From Thermoplasmata archaeon (GTDB lineage Archaea; Thermoplasmatota; Thermoplasmata; RBG-16-68-12): 16,164 bases of DNA. Each line of letters opens with the position of its first letter. Position 1 is the stretch's first letter. Position numbers and translations under genes: made by a program. Below the pieces are notes generated by a model that saw nothing but the letters and a program-made list of their open reading frames with translations, made no database searches and was not told the origin of the DNA. The stretch spans positions 1-16,164 of the forward strand of contig JAJYKG010000018.1 of the NCBI GenBank assembly GCA_021788795.1. The letters run 5' to 3'. This document shows, piece by piece, positions 1 through 6,762 of the stretch.

Positions 1-723
1 GCGTCGACGTACAGCCGCGAGCCGTTCCCCAAGCAGATCGAGGAGGCCCGCGAGAACGGGTACGACTACGTGGAGCTGGACCTCACGTGGGTGAACTGGG
101 AGCCCGAGAAGCTCCGCGAGGCGGCGGAGGGCTTCGCGAAGAAGATCCCCCTGGAGACCGCACACTTCGCGCCCTCCCACTTCCACAGCGGCGACCTGGC
201 GCGCTTCTCCGGGTTCATGGACGCCCTCGCGCCCGTTGGCACGCACATCTTCAACGTGCACCTCCTCCAGGCGCGGTCCGCGCCGACCGTCTCCGTCGAG
301 GCGAAGATCGCGTGGCTCGCGGACCTCGCGAAGGCCGCGAGGGCCCACGACGTCGTCGTGACGGTGGAGAACCTCGACGAGACGCCGCAGGAGCTGCGGC
401 GAGTCCTGGACGCAGTGCCGGACCTGGTGTATTGCCTGGACGTCGGCCATGCCCACCTCGACAAGCGGACAGACGGCGCTCGGACGTACCTCGAGGCGCT
501 CGGGGACCGCCTCGGCCTCGTCCACGTGCACGACAACCACGGCGGGCATGGCAAGGAGGGCGACGAGCACCTGCCGTTCGGGCAGGGGACGATCGACCTC
601 GAACGGGACGTGGCCGCCCTCAAGGCGCGCTACGACAGCCGCGCCACGCTGGAGATTTTCAAGGGGACCCCGGACGACCGCAAGGCGTGCCTCCGCAAGA
701 TGCGGCGGTGGGCGCGGCCGTGA
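1..723 (+). CDS. Sugar phosphate isomerase/epimerase-like TIM-barrel protein (5' end missing)
   Basis: The frame is open from base 1, so the gene starts before the window; the GTG at 70 lies inside the barrel and is not the real start. The product belongs to the xylose isomerase-like / AP endonuclease 2 TIM-barrel superfamily, whose members bind divalent metals and isomerise or epimerise sugars or, in the Nfo branch, cut abasic DNA. Visible metal-site motifs are ENLDET, CLDVGHAHL, HVHDNHG followed by HLPFGQGTID, and a terminal LEIF strand, so the likely Glu, Asp, His, His and Glu ligands are all present. The HVHDNHG ... FGQG signature is typical of the sugar epimerase-like branch. Substrate cannot be told. 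It ends about 127 bases before the next gene and has no obvious operon partner in the window. Confidence 0.8.
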   Translation, partial: ASTYSREPFPKQIEEARENGYDYVELDLTWVNWEPEKLREAAEGFAKKIPLETAHFAPSHFHSGDLARFSGFMDALAPVGTHIFNVHLLQARSAPTVSVEAKIAWLADLAKAARAHDVVVTVENLDETPQELRRVLDAVPDLVYCLDVGHAHLDKRTDGARTYLEALGDRLGLVHVHDNHGGHGKEGDEHLPFGQGTIDLERDVAALKARYDSRATLEIFKGTPDDRKACLRKMRRWARP

Positions 724-763
724 GGAGACCATCGGGCGCGGGTTTCCGAGTGCGCCTTTTGTT

Positions 764-779
764 AACCTTGTTTAAGGTT
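764..779. promoter_or_regulatory. Short inverted repeat AACCTT-gttt-AAGGTT
   Basis: A perfect 6-bp inverted repeat with a 4-base loop lies in the AT-richer gap between the isomerase stop and the fused antitoxin gene. It could be a weak transcription end for the upstream gene or a protein-binding site; the embedded TTTAAG could also be a TATA-like element. Too short to decide. Confidence 0.3.
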
Positions 780-821
780 GCATCGGTCGGTCACTTTCGC
801 GGACCCCTCCCCCGCATCCCT

Positions 822-832
822 CCTTATGACCC
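822..832 (+). promoter_or_regulatory. TATA-like box for the DUF-VapB fusion gene
   Basis: TCCTTATGAC lies about 24 bases before the ATG at 851, the spacing expected for an archaeal leaderless transcript. The match is modest. Confidence 0.35.
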
Positions 833-850
833 CGCACCCATGGGCTCCGG

Positions 851-1354
851 ATGGGCCGCACGGTCCCCACCTACCGCCTGCACCTGGAGTCCCTCCTGAA
901 CGACTGGATGGACTACCGCCGCGCGCTGCGCGAGCGGGATCGCGAGGTCTTCGACCGGCTCCTGAACAAGGCGCGGCAGCATGCGAGCGCGGCGAGCTAC
1001 GCGGCCCACCTGGACCCCACGGACCTCGCGTTCCTGTCCATCCTCCTAGAGACGGAGAAGGAGATCCAAAGCGCAAAGGATATGGGTACCCATATGCATA
1101 CGCAAGACACCATGGCCAAGAACATTGCGGTGGCCGACGACGTGTACGAGATGCTCGTCCACGAGAAGCAGGACGAGGAGAGCTTCAGTGAGGTCATCCG
1201 CCGTCTCGCCGCGCGCAAACCCAAGCTGTCCGAGGTGTTCGGCGCCCTCGCGGACCTCCCCGAGGAAGAGTTCCAGCGCTTCCGGGCCGCGGCCCTGAGT
1301 GTCGACCGGCCCATCTCCGAGGAACTCGGATGGAAGAAGAAGCGGCGCGCGTGA
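851..1354 (+). CDS. vapB: Fusion of a small conserved domain with a VapB-type (UPF0330/DUF217) antitoxin
   Basis: The 167-residue product has two parts. Residues 1-72 start GRTVPTYRLHLESLLNDW and continue with RRALRERDREVFDRLLNKARQHASAASY; this resembles a small helical archaeal domain (I recall DUF8156, not certain) of unknown role. From the internal Met at residue 88 (ATG at 1112) the protein reads MAKNIAVADDVYEMLVHEK then ESFSEVIRRL, the hallmark of the UPF0330/DUF217 VapB antitoxin family, which binds DNA and neutralises the VapC toxin; a lone antitoxin would be 80 residues. A linker of about 17 residues, encoded by AT-richer DNA holding a perfect palindrome, joins them. Either one fused protein or two nested products from starts at 851 and 1112 are possible. 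The stop overlaps the vapC start, so translational coupling is likely. Confidence 0.75.
   Translation: MGRTVPTYRLHLESLLNDWMDYRRALRERDREVFDRLLNKARQHASAASYAAHLDPTDLAFLSILLETEKEIQSAKDMGTHMHTQDTMAKNIAVADDVYEMLVHEKQDEESFSEVIRRLAARKPKLSEVFGALADLPEEEFQRFRAAALSVDRPISEELGWKKKRRA
1080..1095. promoter_or_regulatory. 16-bp perfect palindrome, probable VapB operator
   Basis: ATATGGGTACCCATAT is a perfect palindrome 17-32 bases before the internal VapB ATG at 1112. AAGGATATGG overlapping its left half is at TATA-box distance (about 30 bases) from that ATG. A second 8-bp palindrome, TATGCATA (1093-1100), overlaps its right edge. VapB antitoxins commonly bind palindromes in their own promoter, so autorepression is a reasonable inference. 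The site lies inside the open frame of the fused gene. Confidence 0.55.
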
Positions 1355-1746
1355 CGTGCCTCGACACGTCCGTCCTCATCGACGCGATGCGCAACGACGC
1401 CCGCGCACGGGCTGCGATGGAATCCGCGGCCGAGGACGGGATCGCCACCACGGAGGTGACCGTGTATGAACTCTACGTCGGGGCCCATCGGGAGGGACAG
1501 CCGGTAGAACAGGACCTCCGGGGCATCGCCCGCGCCCTCGCCGAGATCGAGGTCCTCCCGCTGGTCCGGCCTGCCACCATTCGCGCCGCCGCGCTGACGA
1601 GCCTCTTGCGCTCCCAGGGGCGCGAGGTCGGAACCCTGGACATCCTCATCGCCGCCATCGCGCTCGCTCACGGCGTGACGAAGGTGCTCACGCGCGACCC
1701 CGCCGATTTCGGCCGCATTCCGGGAATCCGGGTCGAAACCTATTGA
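1351..1746 (+). CDS. vapC: VapC-type PIN-domain ribonuclease toxin
   Basis: This PIN-domain protein of about 131 residues is predicted to cleave RNA with divalent metal ions when free of antitoxin. The first acidic residue is in TCLDTSVLIDAM, the second in the TTEVTVYELYVG helix, and the third and fourth in GTLDILIAAIA and LTRDPADF, so the acidic quartet is intact. I prefer the GTG at 1351 because it gives a 4-base GTGA overlap with the antitoxin stop and places the PIN beta-strand at the very N-terminus; an ATG at 1330 would add seven residues (MEEEAAR) and a 25-base overlap. Linkage to the antitoxin half upstream supports a type II toxin-antitoxin pair. Alternative: a housekeeping PIN nuclease, less likely given the partner. 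Confidence 0.85.
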   Translation: MTCLDTSVLIDAMRNDARARAAMESAAEDGIATTEVTVYELYVGAHREGQPVEQDLRGIARALAEIEVLPLVRPATIRAAALTSLLRSQGREVGTLDILIAAIALAHGVTKVLTRDPADFGRIPGIRVETY

Positions 1747-1773
1747 TGGGACGAGCCCTGTCCGCGGGAGGCC

Positions 1774-2289
1774 ATGGTCCTCCGCGACGGCCGGCCCGAT
1801 GATCGTCCGGCCATCGAGCGCATCGCCCGGCGGTCCTTCGACCGTGTGTACGCCTTCTTCGCCCTCCGCGGCCGCCGGCATGCGTCGCCCCTGCTCGTCG
1901 CCGAGGAGGACGGCACGGTCGTCGCCTTCCTCGAGGGCCGCCTCTTCGACGGGCCGCCTCCCGTCGGTTATGTGTACTTCGTCGCGGTAGATCCGGATTT
2001 CCGACGCCATCGCCTCGGGCGCATCCTCGTGGAGGAATCCCTGCGACGGTTCCGAGACCGCGGCGCCACGCGCGTCTTCGCGGCCGTGCCGGCGGACAAC
2101 GGAGCGTCCATGGGCCTGTTCAAAGCGCTTGGGTTCGAGGAAGTACCGCAGGGGGCGATGCGGCAGTGGTACGGGCGACACAGCGTCCTGCTCCTCATGC
2201 GGATGATGCTCGCGCCGCACGAGGTCCTGCTCGCGCACACTTTCGCGGACCTCTCCCCGGCATCCGTTGATGCACCCTCCCGTCCCTGA
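1774..2289 (+). CDS. GNAT-family N-acetyltransferase
   Basis: The 171-residue product has the GNAT fold order: an N-terminal VLRDGRPDDRPAIERIARRSF segment, the central strand VGYVYFVAVDPDFRRH, the acetyl-CoA pyrophosphate loop RRHRLGRILVEESLRRF, and the C-terminal NGASMGLFKALGFEEV motif. The loop reads R-x-x-R-L-G, so the first Gly of the usual R-x-x-G-x-G/A motif is Arg. It would transfer an acetyl group from acetyl-CoA to an amine, possibly a protein N-terminus or side chain; the substrate is unknown. The start at 1774 follows a GGGAGG sequence closely. It begins 27 bases after vapC, and its end overlaps the polymerase start by 20 bases, suggesting co-transcription. Confidence 0.85.
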   Translation: MVLRDGRPDDRPAIERIARRSFDRVYAFFALRGRRHASPLLVAEEDGTVVAFLEGRLFDGPPPVGYVYFVAVDPDFRRHRLGRILVEESLRRFRDRGATRVFAAVPADNGASMGLFKALGFEEVPQGAMRQWYGRHSVLLLMRMMLAPHEVLLAHTFADLSPASVDAPSRP

Positions 2290-3676
2290 GCGAAGGGACC
2301 GGGGGAGATCCACGCACGGATGGATCATCGACGCGTATGCAGACTACGACAAGGACACGATGGTCCTCTGGCTCTGGAACGAGCAAGGACCGCAGCGCAT
2401 CGTGGACCCGCGCTTCGTGCCCTCCTTCTTCCTGCACGCCGCGGCGAGCGAGCTCCCCGCCCTCCGGCGTCGCATCGAGATCCTCGACGGCGTGCGCGAG
2501 GTGCGCGAGGTCGAGCGGCGCATCGCTCTGGAGGACGACGACGCGAGACCCGTCCTCGAGATCGTCCCGCGGCACTACCGCGACCTGGCGAAGGTCGCCC
2601 GCATCCTCGACTCCAACGGAGGCTACGTGGACCATAGGCTCTACGACGTGGATCTGCGGTTCAGCCAGCGCTACGCAATCGAGCACGACATCTTCCCCAT
2701 GGGCCTCGTGCGCTACGCGAACGGCACATGGCGGGCGGAGGAGGAGCACTTCGCCCTGGACTATCCGCTGCCGCCGCTGAAACGGTCCCTCCTGGACCTC
2801 CACGTCGACAATCCGGCGGGCATGCCGCGGATGCAGGACAAGCTCCTCGGGGCACGCGTGGACGACGTCGAAATCGACGGGAGCGAGGAGACCATCCTGC
2901 GCGGAATCGACGAGGTCGTACGCTCGAAGGACCCGGACATCCTGATGACGGACGGCGGGGACGCGTTCGTCATGCCGTACCTCGCACGGAAGGCCGCGGA
3001 GCTCGGCGTGAACCTGCAGCTCGGTCGCGACGCGGACAAGTTCGCGGAGAAGAAGGCGAAGTCCTACTTCACGTACGGGAAGATCGTCTACAAGCCGGGG
3101 CAGTACATCCTGCGCGGGCGGCTGCACCTGGACCGCGGGCACTTCGCGTTCCGGGAGAGCGACTTCGCGGGGCTCACGGAACTGTCTCGACTCTCGACGC
3201 TCACGCCGCAGGAGCAGGCGCGGCTCACGCCGGGCACGGCGATCACCGCGATGCAGGTGAACCAGGCGCACAAGGACGGCTGCCTCGCGGTCTGGAAGAA
3301 GAACCGCCCGGAGGAGTTCAAGAGCGCGGAGTACCTGTTGCGCGGGGACCGCGGCGGGTTCTACTTCGAACCTGAAGTGGGATTGCACGAGGGGCTCTAC
3401 GAACTCGACTTCTTCGCCTTGTATCCGAGCATCATGGTGAAATTCAACATCAGCCCCGAGACGCTCGATTGTTCCTGCTGCTCCGTAGATGGGCGAAGCG
3501 TTCCAGAGTTGAGATACCACCTCTGCACGCGACGCTCAGGGTTGATTCCTCGCGTTCTGAGACCCGTCGTCGAGCGGCGGCGGTACTACAAGAAGATGAA
3601 GAAGGAGCCGGGCCCACTACAGGAGGTGTATGTGGGCAGGGATACCATCCTGAAGTGGCTCCTAGTGACCTCATTT
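2270..3676 (+). CDS. PolB2-like family B DNA polymerase, N-terminal part before a frameshift
   Basis: With the following entry this encodes one family B polymerase of about 796 residues. The first part carries the N-terminal and exonuclease-like regions and polymerase motif A (DFFALYPSIM, near residue 380), then PELRYHLCTRRSGLIPRVL and KWLLVTSF leading into motif B. The exonuclease looks dead: the Exo I place reads LLDLHVDNP, with His where Glu is expected, and the Exo II place reads TDGGDAFVMPYL without the usual N-x-x-x-F-D. These changes fit the archaeal PolB2 group, thought to be inactivated or repair-related paralogues rather than replicases. ATG 2270 is preferred over the adjacent TTG 2267. 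An extra T at 3674-3676 (TTTC where TTC restores SFGYTGYKN) shifts the frame; in the wrong frame the reading continues to 4390 as meaningless Arg/Pro-rich sequence. Confidence 0.85.
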
Positions 3677-4658
3677 CGGTTACACGGGTTACAAAAACGC
3701 AAGATTTGGCCGCATAGAGTGTCACGAGGCGATCAACGCATATGCGCGCGACATCCTCGTGCACTCCATGGAGATCGCGGAATCGCATCGTCACGAGGTC
3801 GTCCATGGCATCGTCGACTCCCTGTGGCTCCGTCCGAGGGCCGACGCGGACGACATCCGCGTGGTCCAGGAGCACATCGCCGGGTCCACGGGCCTTCCGA
3901 TCGAGCTCGAGGGCCGCTACAAGTGGATCGTCTTCCTCCCCTGCAAGACGACCGGCGTGGGCGCGCTGAACCGCTACTACGGCCTCTACGACCACGACGA
4001 GTTCAAGCTCCGCGGCATCGAGCTGCGGAAGCACGACACGCCCGAGTTCATCAACATCGCCCAGGAGGCCATGCTGGGGGAGCTGAGCCTCGCCTCGAAC
4101 GCGGCGGAGTTCCGCGAGCGCATCCCCCGCGCGGTCAACGTGCTCCGCTACACCGCGAAGCGCGTCCTCGACCGCGCGATCCCCGTGCACCAGTTCGTCC
4201 TCACGAAGAGCGTCTCCCGCACGCTGCCCGAGTACGTCGTCCTCACGGCCACCGCCGCGGCTCTGAAGCAGATGGAGAAGCGTGGCTTCACGGTCGAGCC
4301 CGGCGAGAGCGTACGATATGCGCTCCTCGACGCCCGCGCGCGCGACTCGGAGCGCAAGGTGCGCGTCGCGGAGTTCCTCCAGGGGGATGAGACCGTGGAC
4401 GCGTGGGAGTACATCCGCCTCCTGTGCCGATCCGGCCAGACGCTCCTCGCGCCCTTCGGCGTCACGGAGGAGGACCTCTTCGCGAGCTGCAGGGACCTCT
4501 CCGACGTCGCCGCTCCCGGGGCGCCGCAGGAGATTGCGGTCAAGGATCCGCGGCATGGACAAAGCCACAGCCGCGCCAAGGGCGGCGTGGGCTACGCGCC
4601 CGCCTGGCGCGTCGAGGAGGACGAGGGCGAGCCCGGGGAGATTTCCGCGGAAGGCTAG
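3675..4658 (+). CDS. PolB2-like family B DNA polymerase, C-terminal part after the frameshift
   Basis: Read from TTC at 3675, this frame continues motif B as SFGYTGYKNARFGRIECHEA and runs through AYARDILVHSMEIAE into motif C. Motif C reads VVHGIVDSLWL where active polymerases have YGDTDS: the first catalytic Asp is Ile, the second Asp-Ser is kept. Next come the palm/thumb elements LNRYYGLYDHDEFKLRGIELRKHDTPEF and a C-terminal domain ending near FASCRDLSDV with a charged tail. This region alone has a possible start at ATG 3759, but it is clearly the second half of the same polymerase. No intein is present at the usual motif sites. It converges on xseB with a 15-base gap. Whether the frameshift is real or a sequencing error cannot be told here. 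Confidence 0.85.
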   Translation, partial: FGYTGYKNARFGRIECHEAINAYARDILVHSMEIAESHRHEVVHGIVDSLWLRPRADADDIRVVQEHIAGSTGLPIELEGRYKWIVFLPCKTTGVGALNRYYGLYDHDEFKLRGIELRKHDTPEFINIAQEAMLGELSLASNAAEFRERIPRAVNVLRYTAKRVLDRAIPVHQFVLTKSVSRTLPEYVVLTATAAALKQMEKRGFTVEPGESVRYALLDARARDSERKVRVAEFLQGDETVDAWEYIRLLCRSGQTLLAPFGVTEEDLFASCRDLSDVAAPGAPQEIAVKDPRHGQSHSRAKGGVGYAPAWRVEEDEGEPGEISAEG

Positions 4659-4673
4659 GCCCGCGCGACGCCG

Positions 4674-4898
4674 TCACTCGAGATTCAGCGGTTCTTCCTT
4701 GAGTCCGTCCGTCGCGGCGACGAGCTTGGTCACGCGCTGCTCCGCCTTGGCCAGCATGCCGTGGCACTTGCGGTACAGGGCGAGGCCTTCCTCGAAGGTC
4801 GCGAGGGCCTTGTCCAACGGCACGTCGCCGCGGGAGAGCTCCTCGACCTTCGCCTCGAGGGCCGCGAGGGCGTCCTCGAACGAGAGTTCTTCGGTCAT
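4674..4898 (-). CDS. xseB: Exodeoxyribonuclease VII small subunit
   Basis: This 74-residue, mostly helical protein matches the XseB family: LSFEDALAALEAKVEELSRG, then VPLDKALATFEEGLALYRKC and LAKAEQRVTKLV, the two-helix hairpin that coats the large subunit. Exonuclease VII degrades single-stranded DNA from either end to acid-soluble oligonucleotides and acts in repair; several XseB copies bind each XseA. The length is normal for the family. The ATG overlaps the xseA stop by 4 bases (ATGA), and a strong Shine-Dalgarno lies 7 bases upstream inside xseA, so the two are translationally coupled. Confidence 0.93.
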   Translation of the reverse strand: MTEELSFEDALAALEAKVEELSRGDVPLDKALATFEEGLALYRKCHGMLAKAEQRVTKLVAATDGLKEEPLNLE

Positions 4899-6133
4899 GG
4901 TGTTTCCTCCTTCGAATCGACATGAACATGAAGTCGGCCGTCCCGGAGGCGGACGACGAGGGGGTCGGATTCCTGCACGCCGCGGGCGTCGGTGACCACA
5001 CGGCCGTCCTTGCCCTCGACGATCGCGTAGCCGCGCTGCAACGTGCCGAAGGGGCTGACGAGATCCAGTCGTGCCGCCAGGGACTCGATCCTTTCGGACG
5101 TGGCCCGCAACATCCGCACCGCGGCGTCGCGCAGCCCCCGACCCAGCCGCCGGAGCTGCTCCGCATCCTCCCCGACGTCCTGCTGGAGAGACGCGGGGGA
5201 AAGATGGCCACCCGCCATGAAGAGGCCGCGGCGGCGGTCCCGGAGAAGATCCCGCATCGTCGCGAGCGCGGTCCCGGCGAGGGACCGAATCTGGGTCCGG
5301 AGCTCCTCGAGGTCCGGGGACACGAGCTCCGCCGCCGCGCTAGGGGTCGGTGCGCGGACATCGGCCACGAAGTCCGCGATCGTGACATCCGTCTCGTGGC
5401 CGACCGCACTGACGACGGGCACGGGGCACGCGGCGATGGCCCGCGCGAGGCCCTCGTCGTTGAAGCACCAGAGGTCCTCCAGGGATCCGCCGCCCCGCGC
5501 GACGATGACGACGTCCACGCGGCCCTGAACGTCCGCGAGGGCGCGTCGTAGGCTCGCGGGCGCCTCGGCCCCCTGCACGAGGCTCGGGGACAGAACGACC
5601 TCGGCGAGCGGGTACCGGCGCCGCAGGATCGTCACGAGGTCGTGGACTGCAGCGCCGTGCTCCGACGTCACGAGGCCGATGCGCCGCGGGAACGTCGGCA
5701 GGGGGCGCTTCCGCGCCGGCTCGAAGAGGCCCTCGCCCTCGAGGGTCTTGCGCGTCTTCTGGAACGTGGCCCAGAAGAGGCCGACGCCCTCGGGCGCGAG
5801 GGTGCGGATCACGAGCTGGACCTCGCCGCGGCGGGCGTACAGGTCCACGTCGCCGCTGGCCAAGACGGCCATCCCGTCCTCGAGGTCGAACGGGAGCGCG
5901 TCCGCGACGGCACGGAAGAGGACGCAGGCGATCGCCGCCTCCTCGTCCCGGAGGGTGAAGAACACGATGCCTGTGGCCGCGCGCTGGACGTTGCTCGTCT
6001 CGCCGCGGACGAGGACGCGCGTCAGGAGGGGGTTGGACCGCACGGTGTCCCGCAGGAGGCGGGCGAGCTCGGACACGGTGAGGGCGGGGGCGGCCTCCGG
6101 CGCGCCCTCACGGGGTTCGGCGACCGTGGTCAT
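4895..6133 (-). CDS. xseA: Exodeoxyribonuclease VII large (catalytic) subunit
   Basis: The 412-residue product is a normal-length XseA. An N-terminal OB-fold (about residues 17-112, LTVSELARLLRDTVRSNPLL to VQLVIRTL) binds single-stranded DNA. The catalytic domain begins with RIGLVTSEHGAAVHDLVTIL (151-170) and includes VARGGGSLEDLWCFN (211-225) and VSAVGHETDVTIADFVADVRAPTPSAA (241-267), with the conserved Arg, Gly, His and Asp residues present. A coiled-coil region near residues 275-360 would carry XseB, and QRGYAIVEGKDGRVV near 366-380 is also family-typical. The enzyme trims single-stranded DNA in repair. The family is chiefly bacterial, so an ancient transfer into this archaeal lineage is likely. 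It has its own TATA-like box and leads the xseA-xseB operon. Confidence 0.93.
   Translation of the reverse strand: MTTVAEPREGAPEAAPALTVSELARLLRDTVRSNPLLTRVLVRGETSNVQRAATGIVFFTLRDEEAAIACVLFRAVADALPFDLEDGMAVLASGDVDLYARRGEVQLVIRTLAPEGVGLFWATFQKTRKTLEGEGLFEPARKRPLPTFPRRIGLVTSEHGAAVHDLVTILRRRYPLAEVVLSPSLVQGAEAPASLRRALADVQGRVDVVIVARGGGSLEDLWCFNDEGLARAIAACPVPVVSAVGHETDVTIADFVADVRAPTPSAAAELVSPDLEELRTQIRSLAGTALATMRDLLRDRRRGLFMAGGHLSPASLQQDVGEDAEQLRRLGRGLRDAAVRMLRATSERIESLAARLDLVSPFGTLQRGYAIVEGKDGRVVTDARGVQESDPLVVRLRDGRLHVHVDSKEETP
4906..4912 (-). promoter_or_regulatory. Shine-Dalgarno site for xseB
   Basis: AAGGAGG on the minus strand, 7 bases before the xseB ATG and within the last codons of xseA. 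It is the clearest ribosome binding site in the window and marks xseB as an internal operon gene, in contrast to the leaderless-looking first genes. Confidence 0.7.
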
Positions 6134-6167
6134 CGGAGCCTCTAAGAGAGCGACCAGCGCGGGCCGC

Positions 6168-6177
6168 GTATATCAAG
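6168..6177 (-). promoter_or_regulatory. TATA-like box for xseA
   Basis: CTTGATATAC on the minus strand is about 39 bases before the xseA ATG, which predicts a short leader of about a dozen bases. Confidence 0.5.
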
Positions 6178-6222
6178 GGGCGGCGGAGGGGTGCGCGAAA
6201 GTGGCGAACCCGGCACGGGACG

Positions 6223-6762
6223 TCAGGCGGAGGCCAGGAGGTCCTTCGCGGTCACGAGCGCGTGCAGGCGGACGGTGATCTCCGCGAGGCCGATCTTGCC
6301 GCCCTCCTCCCGGTCGACGACGCACACGACGTCGTCGATGACGGCGCCCTGGGCGCGAAGGCGCTCGATCGCACCGCGCAGCGTGCCGCCCGTCGTGACG
6401 ACGTCCTCGACGAACAGGACGCGGTCGCCCTTCGCGAGCTCGCCCTCGAACTCCTTCTTCGTCCCGTGCTCCTTGGTCGCCTTGCGGACCATGAGGTACG
6501 GTTTGCCGCTCGCCAGGCTCACGGCCGCGGCGATGGGCACGGCGCCGAGCTCGACGCCCGCGATACGGTCCGCCTTCGCGGTGTAGGGCGCCATGGCGTC
6601 GCCGATCGTCCGCAGCAGCTCGGGCCGCGTGATCGCCTTCTTGATGTCCACGTAGTACGAGGACGTCTTCCCGGAGGCCAGGGTGAACGTGCCGAACGCC
6701 ACGGCGCCGCAGGCCTTCAGGTCGGCCAGGAACTTCGCGCGGTCGAACTCACCAGGGCTCAT
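6223..6762 (-). CDS. pyrE: Orotate phosphoribosyltransferase
   Basis: The 179-residue protein joins orotate to PRPP to give orotidine 5'-phosphate in de novo pyrimidine synthesis. Diagnostic pieces are FTLASGKTSSYYVDIKKA (residues 26-43), the substrate region GVELGAVPIAAAVSLASGKP, the flexible catalytic loop MVRKATKEHGTKKEFEG (91-107), and the PRPP-binding signature VLFVEDVVTTGGT (115-127). The length is in the short, archaeal-type range. The start overlaps the end of carS by 14 bases, so pyrE is the second gene of a carS-pyrE operon; GGGGAAG just before the ATG may serve as ribosome binding site. The xseA promoter lies in the 89-base gap after it. Confidence 0.95.
   Translation of the reverse strand: MSPGEFDRAKFLADLKACGAVAFGTFTLASGKTSSYYVDIKKAITRPELLRTIGDAMAPYTAKADRIAGVELGAVPIAAAVSLASGKPYLMVRKATKEHGTKKEFEGELAKGDRVLFVEDVVTTGGTLRGAIERLRAQGAVIDDVVCVVDREEGGKIGLAEITVRLHALVTAKDLLASA

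Noticed and set aside
997..2328. Long minus-strand open frame opposite vapBC and the GNAT gene
   Set aside because: Arg/Glu/His-rich shadow frame caused by high GC; no recognisable domain, while the plus strand holds three recognisable proteins.
2195..3520. Long minus-strand open frame opposite the polymerase
   Set aside because: Shadow of the polymerase codons; composition is Val/Arg/Glu-rich without motifs.
3671..3830. Intein within the polymerase
   Set aside because: The extein motifs B and C are contiguous with no inserted splicing domain; only a one-base shift is present.
3677..4390. Continuation of the first polymerase frame to 4390
   Set aside because: Beyond the extra T it is Arg/Pro/His-rich nonsense; the conserved polymerase residues continue in the frame ending at 4658.
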